A DNA stretch of 64,000 bases from Tahibacter harae (GCF_024437735.1 NZ_JANFQO010000018.1:1-64000), one strand, 5' to 3'. Shown: positions 50,000-59,909, numbered from the stretch's first letter. Numbers and translations: made by a program. Notes: generated by a model not told the origin, from the letters alone.

Positions 50000-52900
50000 C
50001 TACGGCGCCGGCTCGAAACCGCTGGCGAAGATCGAATCCGGCGACTGCGCCGCGCAGCTCTGCACGCGGATGTTGTCGACGTACCAGCCGTGCGGCAGGC
50101 GGCCCTGGGTGGTGTCGCTGGTCATGCGGAAGCGGATCTTCACCGCCTGGCCGGCGTAGGCGCTCAGATCGACCACCGACTTCATGTACGGCTGCGGATC
50201 GCCGCACCAGGCCGGCTTGTTGATCGCGGGGCCGGCCTCCAGCGGGCCGTCGAAGGGATCGGTCAGCATGGCCGTACCCGGCAGCGCGGTAAACGTGGTG
50301 CCGCCGTCGCTGGAAACCTCGATAAAGCCGCCGTCCCAGCAACCGGTGGAGCCGCGCGGCTCCAGGGTCTGGTCGTTCTGGAACTGCAGGGTCAGCGGGT
50401 TCTCGCCGCCGGGCAGCGTGATGCTCGGCGAAGTCAGGCGCTGGTCGCTGCTGCTATCGATGTCCTGGGCCAGCCAGGAGCTGCCGCTGCCGCCGTAGGG
50501 CCGCGCGGTGCTGATCGCCCAGGTGGTGCTGCCGCTGCCGGCCGAGGCGACCCAGCCGTTTGCGCCGTTTTCCACGTTTTCACTCAGCAGCACACGCGCC
50601 GCCGAACCCACGCCGCAATCGCCGGGCAGGGCCACGGTGCTGAACGGCCGGCCGGCCGAGGCCGCGCCGGTGCCGCAGATATTGTCCGAGCGCACGCGCC
50701 AGTACAGCGGGGTGTTGCTGGGCAGGTCGATATCCGGCGTGGCGCTGGTCAGCCGGGTGGTGGCGCTGAACAGGATGCTGCCGAAGGCCGCGTCGCTGGC
50801 CACTTCGAGTACGTAATCGCGGCCCTGCGCCGCGGCGGCCCAGCTGAAGGTCGGCCGCAGCGGGACATTGGTGGCGCCGGCCGCCGGCGCGGCCAGGACC
50901 GGCGCCGCCGGCGCGGCATTGGCCACGGCCAGTTCCAGCGCGCGGCTGCGGTTGGCCGAGGTCGAGGCGGCCTGCAGCTGGAAGCTGTAGTTGCCCGGCG
51001 CGACCGCGTCCAGGGTGCTGAGGTCCACGCTGGCGCTGTTGCCCGGCGCCAGGCTGGGCGGCGTGACCACGCCGGTAGCGCCGGCCGGCAGGCCGGCCAG
51101 GCTCAGGTTCACCGGCGTGACATAGCTCATCACCGAACCGACCGCGACCGCGTAGCTGGTCGTGCTGGCCGAGGTGGTGCACACCTCCTGCGAGGTATCG
51201 GGGATGCTCAGCGTGTAATCGGGCTGGGAGACGCAATTGACGCAGACCAGGGCGAAATCCTGGTCGGTGGTGTCGCCGCTGTTGGGCAGCGCGTCGGAGC
51301 TGATGTTGGCCGCCGCCACGCGCACTTCCAGCGCGCCGCCGGCCAGTGCGGCCGGCGTGAGCACCACCGATTCCACATTGTTGCGGTTGTCCGCGCTGCC
51401 GCCGGTGGCGCTGTTGCCGTCGGCGCCGAACACATTGCCAAGGTAGACGCTGGCACCGACGCCGACGCTGAGATCCAGGTCGTTGTTCCAGGCCGGCGTG
51501 GTGCCGCCCAGGCCATGGCCCGGCGCATCGGTATAGGCCAGCACGATCTGCACCGGCTTGGCCGGATCGGGCGGGGCGACATTGAGGGTCCAGCTCTCGC
51601 CGGTGTTGTCGAATACGCGGGTGTCCTGGTCGTAGTACAGCACCGGCGTGGCCGGGCCGATCAGCCAGTCGGCGCGCACGCGGCCCCAGCCCTGCCGGGA
51701 ATCCGGGCGGTGGCCCATAGCCACGCCGTCGGCGTCGAAATGGCCGTTGAGATCCATGGCCGCGGCGATCAGCGCGGCCTTGATCAGCGCCGTGCTGGGC
51801 GAGGCGCCGGCGTGGGCCGTGCGGTATTTCTCGATGAACAGCGCGGACAGGCCGCTGACCTGGGGCGAGGCCATGCTGGTGCCGCATTTGTAGCCGTAGC
51901 CGGTGGCGCTGACCGGCGAATCCACCGAGCAACCTGGCGCGACCAGGTGGGGGATGCGGCGGCCGTCCAGGGCCGGGCCATGGCCGCTGTTGTCGGAAAG
52001 ATCGTTGAACTGGGGAATGGCGGCGCCGGTGTTGGTCTGCGCCTTGGTCGAGCCGACGGTGATGACGTTCTTGGCCTCGTCGGGCGAGCCCTGCGAGCTG
52101 GTGCCGCCGTAGCCGTTCATGATCGACAGCACATAGGTCAGCGGCTGGTCGCCGGCGATGTCAGGCTTGGTGTCGCGGGTGCCCACGTCGACCTGGCGCG
52201 TGTCCGCGTCGTAGCCGCGCGGCGAGCCTGCCGGCCCCCAGCTGTTGCCGGAAATGTCGGCACCGTTGTCCTGCGACTGGCGCATCAGCTTGAGCATGCC
52301 GCCGGCCTGGGTGAACGTCGGGTCGTAGACCTGTTCGATCAGCTTGGCGCCCGGCGCCATGCCCAGACCGCGGCGGAAACCGTTGGCATCGTTGCTGCCT
52401 GAGCTGCCGTCGCCGGCCATGATGCCGGCGGTGTGGGTGCCGTGATCGTCGGTGGCCGTGCCGCCGCAGGTGTCGCCGGTACACGGCAGCATGCGGCCGA
52501 CCAGGTCGGGATGGGTGTCGAAGATGCCGCCGTCCACGTTGGCGATCTTCACGCCGTTGCCGGTGACGCCGGCCGTGCCCAGCCAGGCCAGGTAGCCCGG
52601 CACCGGCAGATTGGTGGCGCCGAGGTTGTTGGCGGTGATCTGGTTGGCCAGCTCGGCGCGCTTGCCGCCATCGCGCGGCACCGGATCCAGTGCGTATACG
52701 CCGGGCATCTGCGCCAGCTGTTGCAGCGCCTGGGCGTTGGCGCCTTCGAGTTCGACGATCTCGAATTCGCGGTCGATCACGCTGCGCTTGCCCACGCTGA
52801 CGCCGCTGGCGCGCAGCGCCGCGTCGGCGATGCCGGCGCCGCGATACAGCATGGCGCGCCATTGCTGCTCGCCGCGCAGCAGGCCGTCGTTGACATTGGC

Positions 52901-53377
52901 AGTCTTGTACTTTGCAAGAAAGTCGCCACTCCAGCGCAACGCGCCGCTGCGCTGGCGCGCCTGCGCCAGGGCCGCGCTGTCGGCCCAGACCACGTAGCTG
53001 AACGGCGCGATGTACTGCAGCGGCCGCACGCCGGCGGCGGTGAGGGAATCCAGCCACTCCTGCTTGACCGGGCCGTCGAACTGGACCAGGCGCAGCGCCT
53101 TGCCGTCGCCATATTCCTTGGTGTTGGCCGCGCTGTCCTGGCGCGGATCGAAGCTGCGGTAGCCCAGGTCCAGGCTGAAGGTTTCCGCCTCGCCGGCACC
53201 GCTGCCGCTGCCGCGCACCCAGGCGAAGCTGCCGTAATCGTGCACCACGCTGGCGCCGCGGGCGACGGCGCGCGGCACCTGGTCGCGGGGAATGCGGGCG
53301 TAGTCCGCGGCCAGGGCGGATCCGGAAACCAGCGCGGCAATGGCCAGCGCCAGCGCTGAACGATGCGGTAGTGACAT
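50000..53377 (-). CDS. Secreted subtilisin-like (S8) protease with jelly-roll tail
   Basis: A 1125-residue exported serine protease. A signal peptide (LALAIAALVSGSALAA, cleavage near 23) is followed by a long N-terminal propeptide region and the S8 catalytic domain. Its triad motifs are KIANVDGGIFDTHPDL (Asp about 284), DDHGTHTAGIMAGDG (His about 313) and GTSMASPQVSGLSALF (Ser about 503). Next come a P/beta-sandwich region, an Ig-like domain (AAPAAGATNVPLRPTFSWAA) and a MAM/jelly-roll-like module (LLSENVENGANGW to HGWYVDNIRV). The latter resembles the module of the lysyl endopeptidase at 189-2891. It ends SCAAQSPDSIFASGFEPAP. The start at 53377 has GAGG six bases upstream. Monocistronic. Confidence 0.92.
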   Translation of the reverse strand: MSLPHRSALALAIAALVSGSALAADYARIPRDQVPRAVARGASVVHDYGSFAWVRGSGSGAGEAETFSLDLGYRSFDPRQDSAANTKEYGDGKALRLVQFDGPVKQEWLDSLTAAGVRPLQYIAPFSYVVWADSAALAQARQRSGALRWSGDFLAKYKTANVNDGLLRGEQQWRAMLYRGAGIADAALRASGVSVGKRSVIDREFEIVELEGANAQALQQLAQMPGVYALDPVPRDGGKRAELANQITANNLGATNLPVPGYLAWLGTAGVTGNGVKIANVDGGIFDTHPDLVGRMLPCTGDTCGGTATDDHGTHTAGIMAGDGSSGSNDANGFRRGLGMAPGAKLIEQVYDPTFTQAGGMLKLMRQSQDNGADISGNSWGPAGSPRGYDADTRQVDVGTRDTKPDIAGDQPLTYVLSIMNGYGGTSSQGSPDEAKNVITVGSTKAQTNTGAAIPQFNDLSDNSGHGPALDGRRIPHLVAPGCSVDSPVSATGYGYKCGTSMASPQVSGLSALFIEKYRTAHAGASPSTALIKAALIAAAMDLNGHFDADGVAMGHRPDSRQGWGRVRADWLIGPATPVLYYDQDTRVFDNTGESWTLNVAPPDPAKPVQIVLAYTDAPGHGLGGTTPAWNNDLDLSVGVGASVYLGNVFGADGNSATGGSADNRNNVESVVLTPAALAGGALEVRVAAANISSDALPNSGDTTDQDFALVCVNCVSQPDYTLSIPDTSQEVCTTSASTTSYAVAVGSVMSYVTPVNLSLAGLPAGATGVVTPPSLAPGNSASVDLSTLDAVAPGNYSFQLQAASTSANRSRALELAVANAAPAAPVLAAPAAGATNVPLRPTFSWAAAAQGRDYVLEVASDAAFGSILFSATTRLTSATPDIDLPSNTPLYWRVRSDNICGTGAASAGRPFSTVALPGDCGVGSAARVLLSENVENGANGWVASAGSGSTTWAISTARPYGGSGSSWLAQDIDSSSDQRLTSPSITLPGGENPLTLQFQNDQTLEPRGSTGCWDGGFIEVSSDGGTTFTALPGTAMLTDPFDGPLEAGPAINKPAWCGDPQPYMKSVVDLSAYAGQAVKIRFRMTSDTTQGRLPHGWYVDNIRVQSCAAQSPDSIFASGFEPAP

Positions 53378-53443
53378 GTCTTGACCTCGATTCGGGAAAA
53401 GCGCGGCTTGCCCCTGGTTCGCGCCGTGTTCTGTTGCGGTCGT

Positions 53444-53464
53444 CAGCACCGCGCGGCGGTGCTG
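53444..53464. promoter_or_regulatory. Inverted repeat upstream of the subtilase gene
   Basis: CAGCACCG and CGGTGCTG (perfect 8-bp arms, 5-base spacer) lie about 70 bases ahead of the subtilase ATG, where an operator or mRNA leader hairpin could act. The rest of the 53378-53807 gap shows no supported gene. Confidence 0.35.
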
Positions 53465-53768
53465 AATTGTCGATATTGCAAGATTTCAGGGCCGGCCGAC
53501 TGCACGGAGCCTGCAATCCGTACAGGTCTGAACGAAGCGTGGCTGCGCTCCGCTCCGGCGCGCGCCGGAGGCGGATCGCGCCCTGCAGAAATGGCCATGC
53601 GCCGCCGGCAGGCGCCGGACCTGAAGACCCAGAAAAGATGCATCCCGCGAATGAGTTTTTGCCGGCAACACCTGGGCCGGCGGACCCATGTCTGGTTTTT
53701 CCGCCCGCAGAAACGCAAACACCGGATGACGGGCATCCGGTGCGGCGGGGTCAGGCGCGGGAAGGCAG

Positions 53769-53797
53769 AAGGCCGCACCGGTGGCCGGTGCGGCCTT
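53769..53797 (-). terminator. Hairpin after the OmpA-family gene
   Basis: A perfect 13-bp GC-rich stem (53769-53781 with 53785-53797) lies 11 bases after the stop of the leftward OmpA gene. No T-run follows (TCTGCCTTCC), so it is a weak or factor-assisted terminator, or an mRNA-stabilising structure. Confidence 0.5.
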
Positions 53798-53807
53798 CCC
53801 GCGCGGA

Positions 53808-56135
53808 TCAGAACGGGATTTCGGTAATCCGGATCACCACTTCGGCCGAGGCTTCGTGGCCGTGGTCGTCGGTGATGGTGTAGCGCAGCTTGCCGCGGCC
53901 GTTGGTGCCGTGCTGGTGCTCGAAGCGGATGGTGCCGTCCGGGTTGATGCTCACGGTGCCGCGGTGCGGGCCGAGGTTTTCCACCGCGATCACGCGCAGG
54001 GTGTCGCCGTCGGGATCCGAGTCGTTGGCCAGCACGGCGAGGTTGGCCCCGACGCCCTTGAGCATGCCGAACTCGTCCGGCATAGCGACCGGGGGCCGGT
54101 TGCCGCCGCTGCCGCCCACGGTGACGCTGACGCGCGCGGTCGCCGTCTGGCCGCGCGAATCGCCGGCCACGTAGGTGAAGCTGTCGGTGCCCTCGAAGCC
54201 GGCGGCCGGCGTATAGGTCACGCTGGCATCCCGGTTGATGACGACCTGGCCATGCGCCGGCGTGCCGACCGAGGCCACCGTGAGCGGATCGTTTTCCGGA
54301 TCGCTGTCGTTGTCCAGCACGCGGATATTCACCGGCGTGCCCACCGCGGTGCTGGCGCTGTCATCGGCGGCGACCGGCGGCCGGTTGACGCCGTCGCCGC
54401 CGACGGTGACGCCGACGAAGGCGGTGTCGGTGCCGCCGTGGCCGTCGCTGATGGTATAGGTGAACACCTGGATGCCGACATGGACCGGCGACGGCGTGAA
54501 CGTGACGCCGGTGGCGGTGTAAGTGACCGAGCCGTGCGCCGGCTGGGTCACGCCGGTCACCGTCAGCGTATCGTTTTCAGGATCGGTGTCGTTGCCCAGC
54601 ACGTCGATGGTTACGGCCGGCGAACCGAACGGGATTGCGATGGCATCGTCGACCGCGTCCGGCGCGGTGTTGGCGTAGGTGCGCGGCCCCAGCGTGGTGG
54701 TGGTCGTGGCGCGCTCGAAGCGGTAGACGTCGACGGTGCGCTTGTGCTGGGCCGGATTGCGCAGCGCGCGCTCGATCCAGGCCGCCGGCGCGGCGACCGG
54801 CTCGCGCTTCCATTCCACCGAGTCCTTGCCCGGCTGGGCGGCCGGCGCCGGGGTCGAGGTTTCCTCGACACTGAGGAATTCGATATCGACGCGGCGGTTC
54901 TTCTGCCGGTTGGCTGCGGTGTCGTTGGGGAAGCTCGGATTCAGCTCGCCGGCGCCGCGGGTGTCGATCTGCTCCGCCGGCACGCCGCGCGAAACCAGGT
55001 AGGCCTTGGCGCTGGCGGCGCGGCGCTCGGACAGCGCCTGGTTGTAGGCCTCGCTGCCGACGCTGTCGGTATGGCCGGTGATGGTGATGCGGCTGACGCG
55101 GGTGTTGCCGTTGAGCTTGGCCAGCAGCGCATCCAGCGCCGCGATCGCGTCGGGGCGCAGGTCCGCATGGTCGAAATTGAAGAAGGCATCGCCGTCCAGG
55201 CGCACGTCGTTGCGCACCAGGGTGGGCTCGGCCGCCGCCTGCGCGACCTGCGGCGCCGGCGTGACCACCTCGACCATGCGGTAGGGCTCGCGCGGGCGGT
55301 AGCTCTGGCCGAATTCGTAGCGCAGGCTGAGCCAGCCGCGGGTGTCGTTCTCGTCAAACTCGAAATCGCCGGACTTCTTCAGCTGCTCGCCGTCCAGCGA
55401 CAGGCTCCAGCCGGTGTTGCGGATGTACTTGTCCACACCGAGCGAAAGCGTCAACTGGTCGGAATTGTACTTGCCGCGCTCGTAATCCAGGCCGCCGCGG
55501 ATGCGCCACAGGGAATCGTCGAAATAGCGGCCCAGGCGCAGGCCTATGCCATGGTCGTAGGGATGCTCGAACGCGTCGGTGATGAGCGTCGTGGTCTGCA
55601 GCTGGGTATAGGCGTGGCCGTTCTCCACGCCGCTCAGCGTCGCAGTGGTGACATCGGTGGTGCTGCCGATGAAACGCTTGCCGCTGATCGCGCCGGACAG
55701 ATAGCCGTCGACGAAGAAATCGTTCTTCTGGTAGCCCACGCCGACCGTCGCCTTGCGGTCATTCCACACGTTCTGGTCCACCGCGACGAAGGCCTTGGCC
55801 ACGCGCACGCTGTCGGGATTGTCGATGGTGTCCTGGCGGGTCTTGCCGCCGAGTAGCCAGTGGTAGTCGAACTGTACGCCGCCGGCGCCGCCCTGGGCCA
55901 GCCAGAGCTGGCCTATCCAGGCGGAATCGCCGTCGAAGCCGAAGATGCCCAGGGCCTCGCCGTTGACGTCGCCGTCCTCGTTCACCCCCAGGCTGACGCG
56001 GGCGTTGGCGCCCACATAGGTCAGCGGAATGCTGGGATCGTTGGCCGCCGGCCTGTCCGGGGCGGCGGTGTTCTGCGCGGCGGCGGCGGAGCACAGGGCG
56101 AAGGAAATGCTCAGGGCGAGCAGCGAACGGCGCAT
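53808..56135 (-). CDS. Outer-membrane OmpA-family protein with cadherin-like C-terminal repeats
   Basis: A 775-residue protein. A signal peptide (LSISFALCSAAAAQ) is followed by a beta-rich region of about 260 residues (IGLRLGRYFDDSLWRIRGGL and similar), which may form a barrel. The OmpA peptidoglycan-binding domain lies at about 345-445 (TITGHTDSVGSEAYNQALSE, RQKNRRVDIEFL). After it come three tandem cadherin/Ig-like repeats of about 90 residues, each with an NDxDPxxDxLxV motif (VLGNDTDPENDTLTV, VLDNDSDPENDPLTV, VLANDSDPDGDTLRV). Having adhesin-type repeats C-terminal to an OmpA domain is unusual and raises a question of topology. Probable role: cell envelope structure or adhesion. Confidence 0.85.
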   Translation of the reverse strand: MRRSLLALSISFALCSAAAAQNTAAPDRPAANDPSIPLTYVGANARVSLGVNEDGDVNGEALGIFGFDGDSAWIGQLWLAQGGAGGVQFDYHWLLGGKTRQDTIDNPDSVRVAKAFVAVDQNVWNDRKATVGVGYQKNDFFVDGYLSGAISGKRFIGSTTDVTTATLSGVENGHAYTQLQTTTLITDAFEHPYDHGIGLRLGRYFDDSLWRIRGGLDYERGKYNSDQLTLSLGVDKYIRNTGWSLSLDGEQLKKSGDFEFDENDTRGWLSLRYEFGQSYRPREPYRMVEVVTPAPQVAQAAAEPTLVRNDVRLDGDAFFNFDHADLRPDAIAALDALLAKLNGNTRVSRITITGHTDSVGSEAYNQALSERRAASAKAYLVSRGVPAEQIDTRGAGELNPSFPNDTAANRQKNRRVDIEFLSVEETSTPAPAAQPGKDSVEWKREPVAAPAAWIERALRNPAQHKRTVDVYRFERATTTTTLGPRTYANTAPDAVDDAIAIPFGSPAVTIDVLGNDTDPENDTLTVTGVTQPAHGSVTYTATGVTFTPSPVHVGIQVFTYTISDGHGGTDTAFVGVTVGGDGVNRPPVAADDSASTAVGTPVNIRVLDNDSDPENDPLTVASVGTPAHGQVVINRDASVTYTPAAGFEGTDSFTYVAGDSRGQTATARVSVTVGGSGGNRPPVAMPDEFGMLKGVGANLAVLANDSDPDGDTLRVIAVENLGPHRGTVSINPDGTIRFEHQHGTNGRGKLRYTITDDHGHEASAEVVIRITEIPF

Positions 56136-56422
56136 AGAAATTCTCCAGAATCCATGGAACAGGGGCCAGGCGCGGCGATTATTACCGAAGCGTTGCGGGG
56201 CCAGAATCCGGGAAGTTCACCGCTGAACGTGAAATTTCTCTGGATTGCGACGCGCTTCGCGCCACCTCTGCGGCCCGCGTGGCGTTTTCGCCCCGCGGCC
56301 GGCCCGGCGTGTAGACGCGCGAGCGGCGCCTTCCCCCCAAGCCGGCCTTGCGCCGGCGCCGGCCCGCCCGCATCTGGCCAGGCGTTATCATGCCCCTCTG
56401 TCCGCCAGGCCTAGCCAAACTC

Positions 56423-57343
56423 ATGAATCTCGATCCCGCCGTCCGTACCCGAATCGACCAGCTGCTGCAGGGCAATCGCATCGTCCTGTTCATGAAAGGC
56501 ACGCGCCACGCGCCGCGCTGCGGCTTCTCCGCCGGCACGGCGGGCATTCTCAACGGCCTGCTGGACGACTATGTCAGCGTCGACGTGCTGGCCGACCCGG
56601 AGATCCGCGAGGGCATCAAGGTCTACGGCAACTGGCCGACCATCCCGCAGCTGTACGTGGACGGCGAACTCGTCGGCGGCGCCGACATCGTCGCCGGCAT
56701 GGCCAATTCCGGCGAGCTGCACGAACTCCTGGGCCTGCCCAAGCCCGACCGCACGCCGCCAGACATCACCATCACCGACGCCGCCGCAGAAGCCATGCGC
56801 GCCGGCCTGGCCGAGGCAGAAGGCGCCCTGCATCTGTCCATGGATGCGCGTTTCCAGGCCAACTTCTTCCTGCGCGAAGCCGAGGGCAACGAGATCCGCG
56901 CCCAGTCCAACGGCATCGAAGTGCTGATGGACATAGCCACCGCCCAGCGCGCCCGCGGCATCGTGATCGACTGGGTGGACACCGTGCAGGGCAGCGGCCT
57001 GTCCATCACCAACCCGAACGCGCCGCCGGCGGTGCAGCCGCTGGACGTGCAGACGCTGAAGACGCGCCTGGAGCGCGGCGATATCCGCGTGATCGACGTG
57101 CGCCCGGCGCAGGACCGTGCGCTGGCGCCCTTCCCCGCCGCGCAGGTGCTCGACGAGGACAGCGTGGCCCAGCTCGCCGCCCTGCCCAAGGAGCAGCCGC
57201 TGGCCTTCCTTTGCCACCACGGCAATTCCAGCCGCGGCGCCGCGGAGCATTTCCGCGGCCTGGGCTTCCGCCAGGTGTTCAATGTGGAGGGCGGCATCGA
57301 TGCGTGGTCGCGGCTGGTCGACCCGTCGGTGCCGCGTTACTGA
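56423..57343 (+). CDS. Grx4-type monothiol glutaredoxin / degenerate A-type carrier / rhodanese fusion
   Basis: A 306-residue three-domain protein. About 1-105 is a monothiol glutaredoxin with CGFS (Cys33) and NWPTIPQLYVDGELVGG, a domain that binds 2Fe-2S clusters with glutathione. About 110-203 resembles an A-type Fe-S carrier (HesB/IscA fold; ITITDAAAEAM... SGLSITNPNAP), but the three cluster-binding cysteines are absent. About 205-300 is a rhodanese with active-site loop CHHGNSSR (Cys264), which could transfer sulfane sulfur. The combination suggests a role in Fe-S cluster assembly or trafficking. The start at 56423 is the family start. It stands alone. Confidence 0.88.
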   Translation: MNLDPAVRTRIDQLLQGNRIVLFMKGTRHAPRCGFSAGTAGILNGLLDDYVSVDVLADPEIREGIKVYGNWPTIPQLYVDGELVGGADIVAGMANSGELHELLGLPKPDRTPPDITITDAAAEAMRAGLAEAEGALHLSMDARFQANFFLREAEGNEIRAQSNGIEVLMDIATAQRARGIVIDWVDTVQGSGLSITNPNAPPAVQPLDVQTLKTRLERGDIRVIDVRPAQDRALAPFPAAQVLDEDSVAQLAALPKEQPLAFLCHHGNSSRGAAEHFRGLGFRQVFNVEGGIDAWSRLVDPSVPRY

Positions 57344-57602
57344 AGGCCGGGATTCGCTATTCGGGGTGTGGGACTGGAGACGCTGGCGGGCGTGATGCGG
57401 CGCAACTCGGGGCGTCTTTCACATCCGCTTAGCGTCTTGCACGCCAGGCGGCGCGGCATGTTGCAGGTGCACGCAATCTCTGCGCCGGACTTAATGAAAA
57501 TGGCACAGCGGATGCAAAAGCCGCTGCTATACTTGGGCGAGAACTGACTATTCCAGGTAGCGCGCACGAACGCGCTGCGTACCGCAACAGGGGGGACAGT
57601 CG

Positions 57603-57938
57603 ATGCGCTCAGCCATGACAGCAATCGCCATGGCGGTATTGCTCACAGCCTGCGGCGGCGGCCGCGAGCAGACCGCCGCCAGCGCCTGCGAGGCGGCGGT
57701 CAAGGCCAAGCTGGCCAACCGCACCTTTGAACTCGATCTCAAGGACTTGGCCGCAAGGGCCAAGGCCGAGACGCCCGATACCTTGTACCTGACCTCGCAG
57801 ATCGTGTTCGACAAGGGATTGACCAGCGAATACCGGCAGTCGGTCGAATGCAAGGTGCGTTTCGAGAACGGCAAGGAGCCGTCGGTGATCCTGCTCCAGT
57901 TCAACTGGAGCATGGATGACGCCAACAAGGGCAAGTAG
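57603..57938 (+). CDS. Small lipoprotein of unknown function
   Basis: A 111-residue predicted lipoprotein with lipobox LLTAC (Cys17) followed by GGG. The mature part has two cysteines (SACEAA, VECKVRF), probably a disulfide, and a beta-rich end (PSVILLQFNWSM). No family is recognised. It converges on the AMP nucleosidase gene. Confidence 0.78.
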   Translation: MRSAMTAIAMAVLLTACGGGREQTAASACEAAVKAKLANRTFELDLKDLAARAKAETPDTLYLTSQIVFDKGLTSEYRQSVECKVRFENGKEPSVILLQFNWSMDDANKGK

Positions 57939-58066
57939 CCCGTCCGACTGCACCGCGGCCTGCGGCGGAACGCCGGGGCCGTGACGGTGCTTGCGCCGCG
58001 CGAAGGTGTTGCGCCGGCTGCAACGGCACTGCAACCGTGCCGCCGCAGCCGCCACGGGGCGGCGCC

Positions 58067-58837
58067 TCAGAAGCGCAGATGCTTGACCGACTGCCCTTCG
58101 TCGCGGATTTCCTTGAGCGCGTCGATGCCGATGCGGATTTGCGCCTCGACGAATTCGCCAGTGACCTTGCGGTCGCTTTCCTCGGTCTTCACGCCTTCGG
58201 GAATCATGGGCTGGTCCGACACCAGCAACAGCGCGCCGGTGGGAATCTTGTTGGCGAAGCCGACACTGAAGACCGTTGCAGTTTCCATGTCGATGGCCAT
58301 GCAGCGCGTGCGGCGCAGATAGGCCTTGAATGCGTCGTCGTGTTCCCACACGCGGCGGTTGGTGGTGTAGACCGTGCCGGTCCAGTAATCGCGGCCGTGG
58401 TCGCGCACCGTGGAGGACACCGCGCGCTGCAGCGTGAACGCCGGCAGGGCCGGCACTTCCGGCGGGAAATAGTCGTTGGAGGTGCCTTCGCCGCGCAGTG
58501 CAGCTATGGGCAGGATCAGGTCGCCGAGCTGGTTCTTTTTCTTCAGCCCGCCGCATTTGCCGAGAAACAGCACGGCCTTGGGCATAACCGCCGACAGCAG
58601 ATCCATGATGGTCGCCGCGGTCGGGCTGCCCATGCCGAAATTGATGATGGAGAGCCCATCGGCATGGGCGCTGGGCATGGCCTTGTCGCGTCCGCGGACT
58701 TCAACACCATGCCACTTTGCAAACAGTTCCACATAGTTGCTGAAATTGGTCAGCAGTACGTACTTGCCGAACTCTTCCAGCGGCACGCCGGTATAACGCG
58801 GCAGCCAGTTGCTGACGATCTCGTTCTTGTCTTTCAT
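58067..58837 (-). CDS. AMP nucleosidase (short, phosphorylase-like form)
   Basis: A 256-residue enzyme of the purine nucleoside phosphorylase fold that should hydrolyse AMP to adenine and ribose 5-phosphate. It contains INFGMGSPTAATIMDLL, VLFLGKCGGLKKKNQLGDL, AIDMETATVFSVGFANKI and LLLVSDQPMIPEGVKTEESD, matching the catalytic half of AMP nucleosidase. The N-terminal regulatory domain of the E. coli enzyme is lacking, as in many short forms. The start at 58837 (MKDKNEIVSNWL) fits the family. Confidence 0.87.
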   Translation of the reverse strand: MKDKNEIVSNWLPRYTGVPLEEFGKYVLLTNFSNYVELFAKWHGVEVRGRDKAMPSAHADGLSIINFGMGSPTAATIMDLLSAVMPKAVLFLGKCGGLKKKNQLGDLILPIAALRGEGTSNDYFPPEVPALPAFTLQRAVSSTVRDHGRDYWTGTVYTTNRRVWEHDDAFKAYLRRTRCMAIDMETATVFSVGFANKIPTGALLLVSDQPMIPEGVKTEESDRKVTGEFVEAQIRIGIDALKEIRDEGQSVKHLRF

Positions 58838-59048
58838 GGATTTCCCCGTGCATTCCCGCGCCGTGCGGGACAGGGTTACCGGCGACGCCACGCCGGCGAT
58901 GTTCTGATTTTTGTGGCGCGGAGTCTAACAGGCCGCCCCTGCGCCGGGAATGAACGAAAACCCATGAAACCTGCACAGCACCGCTGCGCACGGCACAGCG
59001 GCCAGGCGGCATAATCGCCGCGCGCGGATACGCGAGCGGGGGACGGCT

Positions 59049-59909
59049 ATGGCATCGGGCGCGATCGACCTGCATCGGCACGACTCGGCCCTGGGCGTCT
59101 GGGACATCGCCCAGCGCCGGCCGCATCCGGCCCTGCGCCGCCATGTGCTGCAGTTCTGGCATGGCGCCGGCCGGGTCACCTACCAGCGCGACCGTATCCT
59201 GCCCCAGGCGCGCAGCTATCTGCTGATCAACCTCGGTCCGCCGCAATACCTCTGCCTGCCCGGTCCGCCGGAAGTGCGCATCGTCTTCGACGACATCTGG
59301 TTCTCCGGCCTGTACGAAGGCCCCATCGAATGCGCCGCGCCGTACGGATCGGTACTGCTGGGCGTCGCTTTCGGCGCCGCCGGCGCGGCCAGCCTGCTGC
59401 CCTGGTCCCAGGCCGAACTGGCCAACCGCACCGGTCCGCTGCGCGAGCTGGCCGGCCCGGCGGCGACGCGGCTGCGCGAGCAGTTGCTGAATACCGCCTC
59501 GGTCGCGCAGCGCCTGGATCTGGTCGAGGACTGGCTGCTCGACACCTGCCTCAGCGGCCGCAGCGTGCATCCGCTGGTGCACTGGACGCTGGGACGCATC
59601 GCCGACAGCGGCGGCCGCGTGCGCACCGAGGATCTGGCCCGCGACGCCGGCTGCAGCCGCAAGCACCTGAGCGCCCTGCTCAGCCGCGCCGTAGGCCTGC
59701 CGCCCAAGTCGCTGGCGCGCATCCACCGCTTCCAGCACGCGCTGGGCTGCCTGGGCGGCGGCGCGCCGGACTGGGCCGCGCTGGCGGCCGACTGCGGCTA
59801 TTACGACCAATCCCATCTGATCCGCGATTTCCAGCAGTTCAGCGGCCTGAGCCCGGCCGCCTTCCTGCGCAGCGCGCAGCCGGATCCGGGCAGCGTCGTG
59901 GTCCGGTGA
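59049..59909 (+). CDS. AraC-family transcriptional regulator
   Basis: A 286-residue protein. The N-terminal about 165 residues form a DUF6597-like sensor region (HPALRRHVLQFWHGAG, LPQARSYLLINLG). The C-terminal AraC double helix-turn-helix (about 185-275) shows VRTEDLARDAGCSRKHLSALLSRAVGLPPK and CGYYDQSHLIRDFQQFSGLSPAAF. It lies 66 bases before the DUF1761 membrane protein gene on the same strand, the likely target or partner. Confidence 0.88.
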   Translation: MASGAIDLHRHDSALGVWDIAQRRPHPALRRHVLQFWHGAGRVTYQRDRILPQARSYLLINLGPPQYLCLPGPPEVRIVFDDIWFSGLYEGPIECAAPYGSVLLGVAFGAAGAASLLPWSQAELANRTGPLRELAGPAATRLREQLLNTASVAQRLDLVEDWLLDTCLSGRSVHPLVHWTLGRIADSGGRVRTEDLARDAGCSRKHLSALLSRAVGLPPKSLARIHRFQHALGCLGGGAPDWAALAADCGYYDQSHLIRDFQQFSGLSPAAFLRSAQPDPGSVVVR

